This document shows, in pieces, positions 43,641 to 54,819 of a stretch of DNA of 64,000 nt. This DNA is from Undaria pinnatifida. Taxonomy: Eukaryota; Sar; Phaeophyceae; Laminariales; Alariaceae. Both the position numbers and the translations under genes were made by a program. The notes beneath the pieces were generated by a model. It saw only the letters and a program-made list of their open reading frames with translations. It was not told the origin of the DNA and did no database searches. The stretch's first letter is position 1. Each line of letters opens with the position of its first letter. The DNA lies in assembly GCA_012845835.1 (NCBI GenBank), contig JABAKD010000021.1, forward strand, positions 10,899,199 to 10,963,198. Direction: 5' to 3'.

Positions 43641-43699
43641 AAAAAACAAAAAAAACAGCCACATGCACTATGTAGGTGTCCCCCAGTAAGGCGGTAATG

Positions 43700-43860
43700 T
43701 CCCAGAGCAAATATGACCGCCTTTCCGGGGGAAGCCGCCCTAATTTACTCCAGATTATGAGTATTTTAGTGCAATTCCCCAGTCGCGCCAGGCGAATTCG
43801 ACCGCATTATATCGGGACACCGCCTGGCTCAGACCGCCTTCGTGGGGGACCCCTACTGCA
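43700..43860 (+). repeat. Dispersed repeat R5, copy 2
   Basis: TAGTGCAATTCCCCAGTCGC, GCCAGGCGAATTCGACCGCA, TTATATCGGGACACCGCCTG, GCTCAGACCGCCTTCG. Fewer ATATCGGGA units than the copy at 13225. Confidence 0.6.
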
Positions 43861-44404
43861 ATACACATACGTCCTACATATGTAGCAAGGCGTCCGAGGC
43901 AAATATCTCGGTTGGCGGCACGCTAGACTCTTGACTGACAGCCGTCGAGGACCGGACCGGCTCATACCAAAACCAGTGTATTACGTCTAGCGAGGCCTTG
44001 ACGGAACAATACTAGACCGTCAACCGACATCTTTGACTCGAAGTGGATGAATCAAGAACTGCACCTACGATTTTTCAGAACGATTTGTGAATACATGCAC
44101 ATTTGTGCTGATACTTTTTCGATACGACTAAAGAAAATCAATATATTTCTGTGCATTACAAACGGTAACGGAAAGAGAGACAAAGAGAACGACCCTTCCA
44201 GTGACGGTGAGCGAAAATATATGACCATTTCGTATAGTCTATATATATGCATACATATATATGAACCCCTAGCGGTCGATGTACGGAAAACCTTGCACCC
44301 CTATTTAATTTACTTACGTATACTATTCAGTATATTGACACGTCCGGCACTACAGCAGTAGGTGCCAGGTCCCAGCCCGACCAGAAGCCTTAGCCCCAAC
44401 CTAG

Positions 44405-44530
44405 CCCGAAAGTCGAAAATTACAGGCCCGAAAATTGAAAATCATAGGCCCGAAAATCGAAAATCATAGGCCCGAAAATCGAAAATCATAGGCCCGAAAA
44501 TCGAAAATCGAAAATCGAAAATCATAGCGG
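44405..44530 (+). repeat. 22-bp tandem repeat
   Basis: AGGCCCGAAAATCGAAAATC plus AT, about five units with small variations (44424-44500), ending in a contracted CGAAAAT triplet run. Confidence 0.85.
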
Positions 44531-44794
44531 GTGGGATCAGGGTGTGTATATATAATATAATATGTGTATATAATACAATACTTTGTATTATAATACTCTG
44601 GGTACAGGGACGCATGGTGCATGGCTTACGTACATACATCATCGCTATTTACGAAGGGGTGTGTATCGTATTTTTGCTTTTCAGCCGGTGAGTAAATAGT
44701 GGTAGCCCGAGAGCCCCAAGAGCCGCGAGCCTAGACCTCTACAACGAGAAGACTGCCAACAATAAATGAAACGGATCGAGTAGCACATATAATT

Positions 44795-44985
44795 TTTCGC
44801 TCATCCCTTTTAGCATCTTTTCATCTTTCATTTCTCCTTCTCCCTCCAGAGGCAACTCAAACCCGGGTTCGCTAAGCGGGCTCTCCCCCCCCTCTCCACT
44901 CCAGGTACGCGCCGCCATTTTTATCGGGAGGAAACTTCAGCACTTTCTTCCCTCTTCGTAGGCTCATCACTACTCTGTGATACAT
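44795..44985 (-). mobile_element. SINE-1 copy, truncated
   Basis: Body only in complement: TTCTCCTTCTCCCTCCAGAG, AACCCGGGTTCGCTAAGCGG, TCTCCACTCCAGGTACGCGC, TTTTTATCGGGAGGAAACTT, CCCTCTTCG. Confidence 0.7.
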
Positions 44986-44999
44986 ATGCTATGATTGAC

Positions 45000-45665
45000 C
45001 GTCAACTATTAACCCGTTCGTCTTGATCATCATGCCAATGACTCGAACCAGCCATAGAAGAACTTGGAACGAAGAGCGGGTGGATATGTGGATGGGTGAG
45101 CCACAAGATCGACGGACAAATACGAGCTGGTTCCAGCGAAAGACGGAGCTTTTCGGCTTCAAACTTTTGCACCCTTGTGCATTATTGCGCATCATAGAAG
45201 ACGAGTTAGAAAACGACCTTCGGCGGGGTTGTTCGTTCTTCTTCATCACCTTGCAAAAAGAGAAGTCGTGATGGGCTTTTTCGCAAAACATTTTTTCGTG
45301 CTTAAGGAACCACGCTTTAACATTTGTTTAGGATTTTTCAGTAACTCTGTTCCGACATTACGGACGAAATATATATTGTCTATATATATTTATAAAGGCC
45401 ATCACTGCGTATTCTTGTATCGTCATGAAGAATGTGCCTACCAAATTTTGTTTCTCAATTTGTTTTCTACCAGGGTGCAAAAGCGAATTCCGTCGAGGAA
45501 GTAAATAGTTATCCTACTTGTAGAGGTAGGGTTTCCAAAGAGTCTCAAGACATTGTTCCACTACTTTGGCAGGCGTTTCTTATACCGGCCTTCTACCGCC
45601 GTGTACAGGATACATGGAAGAAGGAAATAATGGAAAGGGATGCAAGGGAAGACGTGCTAGTGTAA
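45000..45665. other. Unassigned stretch with ordinary open frames
   Basis: Plus frames at 45023-45271 (WNEERVDMWMGEPQDRRTNT) and 45432-45665 (FYRRVQDTWKKEIMERDARE) have protein-like composition but no recognised motif and no clean splice join. Possibly pieces of one decayed gene. Confidence 0.2.
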
Positions 45666-45706
45666 CTACAGGAAAACCAACTTGAAATTGAGTGAATCAA
45701 AGCGGA

Positions 45707-46033
45707 TGGATAGATGGTCTAGTTACCCTCGAATACTACTGGCGTCGGTCCTTGAGTTCGATTCCCACCGTGGTGAGACTGACTTATTTCGCAAACATGC
45801 CAAAAAAGAATCAACTGCTGAGCACGCCTAGCAACGTGGGTAGGTACAATTCGACGCAGGTCAACGAGCGAAGGAAATGCTGGATAATTCTCGCGATGAA
45901 AATGAAGGCACGTACCGTAGTGGGGAGGGGAGAGAAGGGCCCGCTATGTGACCCCGGATCTGATTTACTACTGGGAGGGAGGGCGCGAGTTAGTGCAAGA
46001 ATAATAAATGGGATGCAAAAAAAAAAAAAACTC
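45707..46033 (+). mobile_element. SINE-1 copy with intact B box and A tail
   Basis: Head GATGGTCTAGTTACCCTCGA with a near-consensus B box GAGTTCGATTCCC at 45754-45766. Body GTGGGTAGGTACAATTCGAC, TCTCGCGATGAAAATGAAGG, GTAGTGGGGAGGGGAGAGAA, GACCCCGGATCTGATTTACT. It ends AATAAATGGGATGC followed by an A run, showing the retroposed 3' end of the family. Confidence 0.85.
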
Positions 46034-46084
46034 CCCGTAAATAATATTGCTCCGAGTATACCATATATTTTACTAGTCATGTTG

Positions 46085-46410
46085 CTTCTCCCTTTTTATA
46101 TATTTGCATTTTTCTTCCTTCTTCCTCCTTCCTGTTATACACGTAACTCGGATCCCACTTAAAAGGCCCTTTCCTCCCTCCCCACAACCGCATGCGCCTT
46201 CGTTTTCATCTCGAGAAGAATCAGTGTTTTCTTCCCTCGTCGACTCGCATCAAATTGCGCCTACCCACACTGCTAGGCGCTCTCAGCATTTGATTTTTGT
46301 TTTGAATTGTTTTTTTTAATAAACTCACAGCCGTCCGACCCACCTGGGATTTCAAATCCAAGACCAGCTCTAGTACTGTAGCATTTGAGGGTAGCCACTA
46401 GAAGACCACT
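46085..46410 (-). mobile_element. SINE-1 copy, minus, full length
   Basis: Complement order: body (CCCCACAACCGCATGCG, ATCTCGAGAAGAATCAGTGT, CCCTCGTCGACTCGC, CCCACACTGCTAGGCGCTC), then head (GACCCACCTGGGATTTCAAA, CTAGAAGACCACTGGGGCGA). It lies directly after the A tail of the preceding plus copy, giving tail-to-tail insertion. Confidence 0.78.
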
Positions 46411-46436
46411 GGGGCGACCCACTATAATACTTTGAT

Positions 46437-46530
46437 ATTAGATCTGACCTCAAGGACAAACTCTAGTAGCATACGACGATAGCCACTAGAAGACCACCGG
46501 GGCGACCGGTTATAATACCACAGATATTAT
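46437..46530 (-). mobile_element. SINE-1 head fragment
   Basis: Only the head region: GATCTGACCTCAAGGACAAA and GCCACTAGAAGACCACCGGG in complement, stopping at GCGACCGGTTATAATACC. The same flank wording (ACTATAATACTTTGATATT / TTATAATACCACAGATATTA) surrounds it on both sides, suggesting a local duplication. Confidence 0.65.
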
Positions 46531-46535
46531 TGTAT

Positions 46536-46875
46536 ACCACTCGCCCCGGTGGTCTAGTGGTTACCCTAGAACGTTACTAGAGTTGGTCCTGGAGTTCAAT
46601 ATCCCACAATGGGTCATTTTTTTCTTGTTTATTTGCTCAAGTAAAAAGTTAAGGGAACCAACTATCCAACTGCTGAAGGCGCCTATTAATAGCAGCGTGG
46701 GTAGGAGCAATCCGATGCGAGTCGATGCGGGAACAAAAGGCTGACGTCGTCTCGCGATTACACTGAAGGCACATACCGTTTGGGGGAAGGTGGGGAGAAG
46801 AGCCTGATTTGTGGCCCCGGATCTGGGCTACGTTACGGAGGGAGAAAGGCGAAAGAGAAAGTGTGATGACAATAG
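46536..46875 (+). mobile_element. SINE-1 copy, full length
   Basis: Best head in the window: GCCCCGGTGGTCTAGTGGTT, then GAGTTGGTCCTGGAGTTCAA (B box region) and CCACAATGGGTC. Body: CAACTGCTGAAGGCGCCTAT, AGCAGCGTGGGTAGGAGCAA, GATGCGAGTCGATGCGGGAA, TCTCGCGATTACACTGAAGG, GGAGAAGAGCCTGATTTGTG, CGGAGGGAGAAAG. Confidence 0.85.
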
Positions 46876-47089
46876 GGTTAGGTCCGAGGACCAACGCCCG
46901 AATGTGTAGGGTGGACCGTAACTGGACCAAGTCCGGCGGAAGGCCATCTCCCATGGCCAGGGGTTTTGTTAGTGGGTGAGCTTGCACAAGTCCCACACTA
47001 CCCGGAAAGATGACATTCCGGGTGGCTATCTCCACCGAAACTGACCCTCAGGGGACAGGCCGGGTCGACATACACACGCATCCGTATAC

Positions 47090-47310
47090 AACGGCAGCTT
47101 GCGCTGCCGGGGTTGTAACGAAGACCACTGATAGGGACAGCTTACGCTATACCTACAATGGGACCCGAAGGGTGCGCCAGCTAGCGTTGGGCTGCGAAAG
47201 CAGCTGAGTTAAATCGACACACGACGCGTATGAAAATACGTGGAAGTGTGGTGAGCTAAAGCTTTATTTTTCCCCATCCGCCGGAGGATAATAAAAAAAA
47301 AAAAAAATGA
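47090..47310 (+). mobile_element. Retroposon 3' end R8 with A tail
   Basis: GGCAGCTTGCGCTGCCGG forms a hairpin; then GTGCGCCAGCTAGCGTTGGG, ATGAAAATACGTGGAAGTGT, GGTGAGCTAAAGCTTTATTT, CCCATCCGCCGGAGGATAAT and a run of about 15 A. The upstream 46880-47090 sequence may be its body. Confidence 0.7.
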
Positions 47311-47469
47311 CAAAAGACGGGATTGCTGAGAAAAAAACAGCAACAAAAACTGTGTACGTATGATACATACGGCCAGGGTATTTCTACTTCTACCAAAACC
47401 CCTGCTTCTGCTTAACCCCCTGCTCCGCCCGCTTTGCGTTGGCGCCCTGAGCCCACAAAATCATCGAGA

Positions 47470-47835
47470 TCAATAAGAATTGAACACGTAAGGACTTTTC
47501 TGTTTTTGGTTCGCGCAGCAGTCGCAGCACAAGGGTTCCGGGCGGACGGATGTGGACGATCGAGTTATTAAAAAGTCAATAGGGAACATATCATATACCC
47601 GGGTATGATATGAGATCGTCTGACGAACGCATGTGCCAAAAATGAACGAATGGTAGTAGGTAGACGAATGGATGGATCGACACAATGGTTGGAATATGAA
47701 ATCATGAAGCAGCGAGGACGTCCGACAGACGGAACAGCTATTTGAATGGGTAGATGAGCGAGTGGATGAAAACTTGGATGGGTGGATGGGTGGGTAGATG
47801 AACGCGTAGATGACGGATAAATCCAGTAGAGAGCT
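47470..47835. other. GGATGGATG-type imperfect tetranucleotide stretch
   Basis: From about 47640 to 47812, GATGGATGGGTGGG and GAACGAATGG words recur loosely. No supported gene. Confidence 0.4.
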
Positions 47836-47837
47836 TA

Positions 47838-48000
47838 CCATTCTTTCGAGACGACGGCTGACGCACACTGTGTACGAGACGAAGGGGGTTTCACCCTACC
47901 TTGGTTGGTTGCGTTTCATTGGTTTAGGGTTCGGGTATATACAATTTAAAGAGTATGTCAACCATTTTCTCGAAAAAGCGGTAAGGTACCCTCGAGGGAT
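47838..48000 (+). repeat. Dispersed repeat R9, longer copy
   Basis: TACCATTCTTTCGAGACGAC, TATGTCAACCATTTTCTCGA, AAAAGCGGTAAGGTACCCTC. A plus frame of 84 codons crosses it with ordinary composition; no further support. Confidence 0.45.
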
Positions 48001-48469
48001 AATGACATTGCATGTGTTTGTTGTCTTTCGCCCGTCAGTGTTCTTTTCTTCACAATTCAACTGATATTTCCACCCATCTCCACTTGAATAAATGAAAGAT
48101 TCGTTGTTATGAACCTACATGATATATCGGCAACGTAGGCAAGACTTCCTCCTCCTGACGATAGTTTTTCTAACCGCCCACTGACTAATGACCGGAGCGA
48201 CGCTCGATGCTCGTTGCACGCTACCCGACATTAGTGCTATCCCACGAAGAGATCGGTCCCTTTCGGCACGTCAAGCCCTCTTTAGACATTTTTCTTCGTG
48301 CCATGTGCTAGTTGAAACGTTTGTGGGAGTACGTCAATGGGCCTAACCGCAGTCGCGTCCGTAGCATCTTGCTCGCTGCCGCCTGATGACTACACGGAAC
48401 TCAACATATCACAACTCGTATCATGTATCATACATACACAAAATGTACCAGCGCCAGGTACCAGGTACC

Positions 48470-48665
48470 TGGCCTGGTGTCCTTTTTTTTTCTCCTTCTC
48501 CCTGCCTAGACGTTACTTAGAGCCGGGGTCACTAAGCGGGCTCTTCTTCCCCCTCCCCCCTACGCGGCACGTGCCTTCATTTTTATCGCGAGAAGACTTG
48601 AGCCCATTCTTCCCCCATCAACTCGAACAGATTTTCGCCTGCCCACGCTGCTAGGCGCTCTGTAT
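48470..48665 (-). mobile_element. SINE-1 copy, truncated
   Basis: Body in complement: TTCTCCTTCTCCCTGCCTAG, GAGCCGGGGTCACTAAGCGG, CCCCTACGCGGCACGTGCCT, TTTTTATCGCGAGAAGACTT, CCCACGCTGCTAGGCGCTC. Head absent. Confidence 0.75.
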
Positions 48666-49525
48666 CCAGGGTTATGTTTGTGTTCGATCTGGGTCGATCT
48701 GTGGGTAGTTATCGGTAGATATTGGAAAATGGCGGTGATTTTGATTTTTTGGCGTTTTCCCTACCATTCCCCAGTGAGTAACAGTGGTAGTAGTAGTAAA
48801 CCTCGCGACTACAAAGTACGGTCGATTTCGCGATTTCGAGCTCCCCGCGGGGCGTTCCTGTTGATGCCGGTACTTCGAAGTATACTCGCATGTGGCGTGA
48901 TAGCGTCACGACACGGCGGGTCGTTCGGGCCTTGATTCTTACTCTCGAGGGCTCCGACGTGCTGCATGAAACATGGTGAACTCAGGAGATTACGGATAGA
49001 TACTCAGATTGGAGTATCGACTCGCGCTACGGTAGGGGTTTTTCACGAGAAAAATAAACTAGCAAACCCATGTACGACTCCATGGCCCATGTATATGTAA
49101 CCAATAACATCGTGAAACACGATTGGTATTCCAGCGCTAATGGGCGCAGTAACAGGGTGCGTTCGGTTTTAAGAAATGTTATGTTACGAAAGATGGGCCC
49201 TGAACAAATCGGGGAAAATAATAAACTAGGAGTAAGAGCGGCATTCCACTCTAGGCAACAACATCAGAAGCAACCGCGATCGACACCCACCCCACATATA
49301 TTAAACGAGGTCGTTCCGGAGGGTGGCGCATAGCATGGAACTCCAATAATTTCAACGTCCGACGACGACCCCGGATCAGTCCCTCGTTATGCGTGTGGGG
49401 TTTGTGAGATTAGGACTGGGCTGGTTCGGGGGGGTCATCATACGTAGAATGCGTATAACTAGAGAACCACTACCGTGCCGTGTTCAATATTGATGGAATA
49501 ATAAGCAGTACGGCCGAGGGCGCCG
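48665..49525. other. Stretch without recognised features
   Basis: No gene or repeat family recognised; short frames only. Confidence 0.3.
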
Positions 49526-50014
49526 TTGTTGGGGCGTGGATTCTGCCAGAGGCAGGTCAATGGGGGTAGTACTGTTCGGTTGCGGCTGACCGGCATAAAA
49601 TTCGTCGAAATAAAGAAACACTACACTACGGAAACGATTGAAGTTGAGTCGAGAAAAATGAGAAACCATGATCATTCAAGAAATTCTGCTGGTGAAGCTG
49701 GTGTAGGCAAACAAAATCAAAATTTGCGCCCGGACGCCCAAATTGACGTTTTCTCACACCAGACACCCTCCGAAGTTCCGCTGTTGAGGGTTAAGGACCT
49801 CTGTCGATCAGAAACAAATGAAACCAAAACGTGCGACTCCTATCGCAGCACGTGCCTGCTTGGGATGGCTAGACTTGAGACTCTGGTTCTTGGAGTTATC
49901 TTCGATTTGGGCACCATTACACAGTCCACAAGAGAACGAGGCAAGCGCTTTCAGTTGGGGTCAGCCGACTGGCTACATGAGCTTCCAAGCTCCGCAGAGC
50001 TGGTGAAAGAGTAG
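49526..50014 (+). other. Unassigned open frame of about 160 codons
   Basis: A single uninterrupted frame without low-complexity runs, ending in a stop at 50014. Composition is ordinary (for example KFVEIKKHYTTETIEVESRK and ERGKRFQLGSADWLHEL), but I see no motif, no clear start context and no flanking splice support. It lies in a stretch without recognised repeats. It may be a degraded gene, an exon of something larger, or chance. Low confidence. Confidence 0.2.
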
Positions 50015-50939
50015 GAGAAGACTCTCCGAGATCAGTTGTGTTCATTGTCGGCGGTCTCGAAGAAAAGGAACAAAAAAGGAGAGGTGACGAGGGAGAGGGC
50101 GATAGTGGGCGATGCACACCATCAATCAGTTCCTGCTCAACAAAAACTAGAGGCCGTTGAAATGAGGCAATTTCCCACGAACGAAAGTTAGAAAAAAAAC
50201 TCGGCCAAACTGGAACCGGGCTAATTCGCTCGGATCGGGTTGTCGGCGTTCCGACGCATATGAAAACGTCATCATCATTGATCCCACATTCTGGACACAC
50301 CGTATAACAGCTCGTGGTGCGGTGTCGTGGCGCCACGTTTTGCTGAGATATATGGCTACCGTCGGGGGCCAATGCCACGAGGAAAGCATATGCGTATGAG
50401 CGAGCATCTGGTTATCTGTATCTATATGCTCTTTTGCGGTTACATTTCAAGGGGAAAGGAGGAGCCTAGCGCGTGGCGCTCTCTGTTGTATGTGGAAGAC
50501 GATACGCGGCGAAGCATACAAAAAGGCCCAGTGTTCCCGGACACCATCCAAAGAACTAAAGGACAAACGATCTGTGTACCTGTCACGTATCGCCCGTCGT
50601 TCAATCAACGTCGTGGCCCGTTGTAACATCTGGCATGCTGTAGATAGGAGATATATTGGAGATATCATATGTGGACCTGATTTTTCTGTGGAACTTCTCT
50701 CACGAAGTCCAGCATCAAGGTATCTCGGCCTCGGGCATATCGAGCTTGGGCTACGTTGTGGCCTGAACGCTGGACCTCACTGGAACACCCAATACACCGA
50801 CTATGCTGTAGGAAATATATCATGAGATTCGTGTGACTACAGTGCGTCCCAGACGGCGAGCAGCTAGGGTTCTGACTGCGGTTATGTTGCAAAAGTATGT
50901 ACCGGCATGCAGCTAATCCCATTGTTCTTGCGCAGAAAT

Positions 50940-51130
50940 TGAAGATAGCGCCTAGCGTGTGTATGCACGTCTCAACGCGAATCGACGAGGGAAGAAATGC
51001 CGAACCCTTCTCGTGACAAACGAAGGGATGCGCCATAGTGGGTGGGCAACAGGGTTACCTGTGACACCCGCCTGTTATACCCATACATATGTGGCCCGGG
51101 ATCTGAGCTTCGAACAAAAGGGAGAGAGCT
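50940..51130 (+). mobile_element. SINE-1 copy, degenerate
   Basis: GCGAATCGACGAGGGAAGAA, ATGCCGAACCCTTCTCGTGA, GATGCGCCATAGTGGGTGGG, ACAGGGTTACCTGTGACACC and GGGATCTGAGCTTCG follow family order with gaps. Head absent. Confidence 0.55.
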
Positions 51131-51504
51131 GGACAAAAAAAACGCCAAGACAATATCATATCATACAGAAGGGATGGAAGAATAAAATAATTGCTGAAGC
51201 CTGCCTTGTGACCGCGGAATTTCTTTGCTTGCATTTCGGCGATGAGCTCATTCAAAAATAACAGCAAAAACAACCGCCACCTCGGCATTTGAGAACTACC
51301 TGGTACTTGTGTAACATTTACCAGGCAATATTAAATACCATTAATTGTGGTTTTTGGTCATCACGCTTTTTGCCTTATTTCCCCACCCATGTCGCATGAA
51401 TGTTAACGCTCGGCGACCTTCTGGGCAAGCCGTGGCGGTCACGTGGTCACAGGGGTCACACACAGCACATCATACCTCAGCCGAAGGTGCCCGGGGATTG
51501 GGAT

Positions 51505-51790
51505 ATCATACACCTCACACCAAAAAAGGTCAGAATGGAAACCTAACCGGAGTGCTGTGATCGCAGGACGATTTGGAAGAAAACAAGTTTTCTTTTTCCC
51601 ATGAGTACATCATGTGGGTTTAGACCCCCCCCCCCCCCCCTCCCGCCGGACAGGGGGGGGGTATCTGAAAGCAAGTGGTTAAAAGTGGAAGAAATTGAAA
51701 AACAAAACTTGTTTACTTATAAATCGTCCTGCGATCACAGCGCTCCGGTTAAACTTCCATTCCGACCTTTTTTTATGTGAGGTGTCGATG
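51505..51790. mobile_element. Inverted-repeat element, arms of about 70-80 bp
   Basis: CACCTCACACCAAAAAAGGT, CAGAATGGAAACCTAACCGG, AGTGCTGTGATCGCAGGACG (51509-51572) is mirrored by CGTCCTGCGATCACAGCGCT, CCGGTTAAACTTCCATTCCG, ACC and TTTTTATGTGAGGTG (51725-51788). The central 150 bases hold a C run and a G run. It looks like a MITE or foldback remnant; the outer ends and target duplication are unclear. Confidence 0.68.
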
Positions 51791-51810
51791 AAAGACTGTC
51801 CGGGCGCCCT

Positions 51811-51920
51811 CGTCACAGCAATACAAAACATCACACAGCACAGAGTTGTCTCCCCTCCGTTTCCCTCGTCACAGCAGTACAGAAAACCTCACAGCACAGA
51901 GTTGTCTCCCCTCCGTTTTC
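51811..51920 (+). repeat. Tandem duplication of about 56 bp
   Basis: CTCGTCACAGCA(A/G)TACA(A/G)AA, then CACAGCACAGAGTTGTCTCC, CCTCCGTTT, twice in a row. Confidence 0.85.
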
Positions 51921-52247
51921 ACCTGGCGCATGCCATACGCCTTGCCACATAATGGCTCGCAGGCTTCAACATTTTTTCCCCGCTACGTCGACATTCAGGA
52001 ATGTTCCCCCTTCTCGCATTTGCAGTCTTTTCAGCGACCGAAGTACCTGATGTCTGCCAATTTGTTTGACCGGGGTTCGGACGTTTGAACCCCTGAATTT
52101 CTTGCAGCAAGCAGTCTTCTATTGAGGTTGATAGCAGTCTAGTCTCGTGCGTATTTTTACTGTTGTGAGTTATGATAAATACTTCTGGGGTGGTAGTTGC
52201 TGTTGTACCTGATATGATGCATCTCCAAAAATAGATGTAATGTATCG

Positions 52248-52625
52248 CCGGTCGCCCCGGTGGTCTTGGGGTTATCCTCGATTGCTATTAACACAATAAA
52301 AACAAGATAGAGTTGGTTCTGGAGTTCAATCCCCTACATGGGTCGGATATGTGAGTGAAATTTCCAGCCTAAATCATCAAAGGAATCTACCTGCTGAGAA
52401 CGTCTATGTAGCAGTGTGGGTAGGCACAATTCGATGCTAGTCGACGGGGGAAGAAAGGGCCGGAGTTTTCTTGTGATAAAACTGAAGGCGCGTGCCGTAG
52501 TGGGGAGGGGAGAGAAGAGCCTGCGTAGTGACCCCGGCTCTGATTTCCGTGGCTACGGAGGGAAACAGATAAAATAAAAGTGCGAAGATAATAAACAAGA
52601 TGGGCACAAAAAATAAAATGAAAAT
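52248..52625 (+). mobile_element. SINE-1 copy, full length with head insertion
   Basis: Head GTCGCCCCGGTGGTCTTGGG, with about 15 extra bases (AACACAATAAAAACAAGA) before GAGTTGGTTCTGGAGTTCAA and the B box GAGTTCAATCCCC. Body: GTGTGGGTAGGCACAATTCG, GTCGACGGGGGAAGAAAGGG, GTGCCGTAGTGGGGAGGGGA, GTGACCCCGGCTCTGATTTC, TACGGAGGGAAACAG, ending AAATAAAATGAAAAT. Confidence 0.82.
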
Positions 52626-53184
52626 ACCATCCACATTGTATCACCAATCCCCAATATATGGTACAAGCAAACACGTCTGGGTGGCAATGTAACGACCATA
52701 TCGATATTTAAGCCGGAACAGGCCCCATATTTCCGGTCAGAGTGAATATCCCATACTATCTTCAGTAAAAAACGTGCTATCGTGGCCTCGTGGACTCAGC
52801 GTTTCAGCCTCGCCTTGCCGCATGGATAAGAGAGGGTGGGGGACACACCTCCTCACCAAAAATGGGTCTCACGTCGCGCCGAGTCGCGGCCGTTGCGTGC
52901 TGAGCATTGCCGACCATCGCGGAGTCGGTGCCGAGGCTTCTCCCGTTCCATAAGGCATATATATAGCCAGCAATGTGATTGTGTTAAGGTAGGCGCCCGT
53001 TTGGCCAATTCCAAATTTATGAAGCCGGTGTAATGCATTGTTTGCTGGGTTTGGCTTATTCCACCATGTGAGAGACTTCTGGGCTCTTGTAGGCCTACAT
53101 TTATCAACAGTAACGTTTATCTATGCCCGAGGCACACTTGATGGCAAGGCGCTGCTCCGCTCTCAGAGTCCCCTCCCTAGAGAA

Positions 53185-53660
53185 AGCCTTTCTAACTCCT
53201 TTTGGGGAACCTTCCTGTTTTTTTTTTTTCTTTCTTCGGGGTCTATTTTTTTTGTTCATCTCCGTATTTCATCCCTTTCGTCTTCATTGCGTCTTTTCCC
53301 CGACTATCTCGCTCAGTTTTGTTTTGTTTTTGTGTCTGATTCGGCTTTCGATAAATCGTTTTGTTTTTCTGCAATTTGTTACCCCCCCTCCCCCCCCTCC
53401 CCCCCTCCCCGATTTCCGTACTTTCATCGTTTTCGATCGGTTATTTCGAATTTCTCGCTTCTTTTTAACTTTTCTTTGTTTCTGACTCTGTTTTCGACAT
53501 TTTTTCTTATAATTTGTGCTCTGATACTTTCAATCCCGACGTTTTTTTTTCTTTTCTTTGGAGTACTTTTGAGTTTCGTACGTGCACGTTTTGCACCTAT
53601 TTATCATACGTTCGTATATGCATGTTTGTTTTTTACATGTTTCTTCTGCTCAAATGACAA
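53185..53660 (+). repeat. T/C-rich strand-asymmetric stretch
   Basis: About 475 bases rich in TTTTC, TTCG and CCCCCCT words. The plus frame of 245 codons (53038-53775) owes its Phe/Ser/Leu-rich, membrane-like look to this composition, so I do not call a membrane protein. Confidence 0.55.
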
Positions 53661-53779
53661 AAAGGAACACAGCGCTCTTACAAGTAGAGCTACATCATTT
53701 GTAGCGTGTTGTCGTCAAGCATCTTACCACAAGCACAGTCCAGCGCCACGGACGGAGCGGCGGTCGCACCGCTAGCATA

Positions 53780-54640
53780 CAAGGTAATAGGCAAATGCCT
53801 TTCATCCCTGCGTTTTCCGATCCCCAATCCCATTGATCGAGGACGCCCCCCCACCCGCCCTCGGCCAATGGAGAACGCCGGCGTGCGGAGGGAGTTGCCC
53901 CTCAGGGCAACCCTCCCAGTCCCGCCGCACCCGGGGAGGATAGGGCCCCATCCCCGGTTTAGACCTTGTGACAAAATCCGACAACCCACAGGGACGAAAA
54001 TCGAATTCTCCCGGGTCAACACCGGCTGTCGGTGTGGAAACGTAGTTATTTTTTTTGTTCAAATTTCTTAATACGGTACACTGGTACCAGGTACGAAACT
54101 GCAACGCTGGAGTGACGAATTTGCCGCACTACTTGTCCGCCACAACACACACCGCTACCAATACCGTGCTCGATATCGGCACGGCGCCACGGATGAACGC
54201 ATTCCGAATGGGCATGGCCTAAGTGGACAGCTCGTGGGCGGAGGTACCGTCGATCACGTGGAGATCTCGATGGTGAAGGATTATATCCATGAGGCAAGGC
54301 AGATATGGTTGCTTAGATATTGATCGTTGCAGATGCGGAACCAGAGGTACCGGAGTACCAAAGGATGGAGTACCAGAAAATGGTGTACCAGCAGGTAGAG
54401 CGCGAGAGAGGGTATCGTCCTCTCCCTCGTCCCAGGACACAAACTGGCATCCGGGAGATTATTCTCGCTTGACCTTTCGGGATAACACCAAACCCACCAC
54501 AATCTCCGCAGAGCATGTGCGATAACACTAATCAAGCGTCACACTTTGCTACGAGTACGATTAATCTTCTACTTGGCTGACTCACCAGCGCTACCGCCAC
54601 CTCTACCCCAACCACCTCCTCCGTGGAACATTTTGTACCC
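53780..54640. other. Unassigned GC-rich then mixed stretch
   Basis: 53800-54010 is GC-rich with GGGCAACCCTCCCAGTCCCG and CGACAACCCACAGGGACGAA, perhaps a retroelement remnant but not matched to another copy here. 54330-54400 has spaced GGTACCGGAGTACC-type words. Confidence 0.3.
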
Positions 54641-54819
54641 ACCCTACAGTTGTCGAACTCACAGCTGACGTACAGTAGTTAGAACCATCTTGTAACATAT
54701 CAGCCACGAGAGCAGCCAACCATCAGCACCACAACGTAGCCACAGCAGGCACAGGGAAAGCTACGAGCTAGCACGGCAACCCGTCGAGGGAGAGGGCCCG
54801 GAAAATTCCCAAAATACGT

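Noticed and set aside
53038-53775. A 245-codon plus frame that looks like a multi-pass membrane protein
   Set aside because: The hydrophobicity comes from a T/C-rich tract; there is no domain, no start context and the ends are not repetitive but unsupported.
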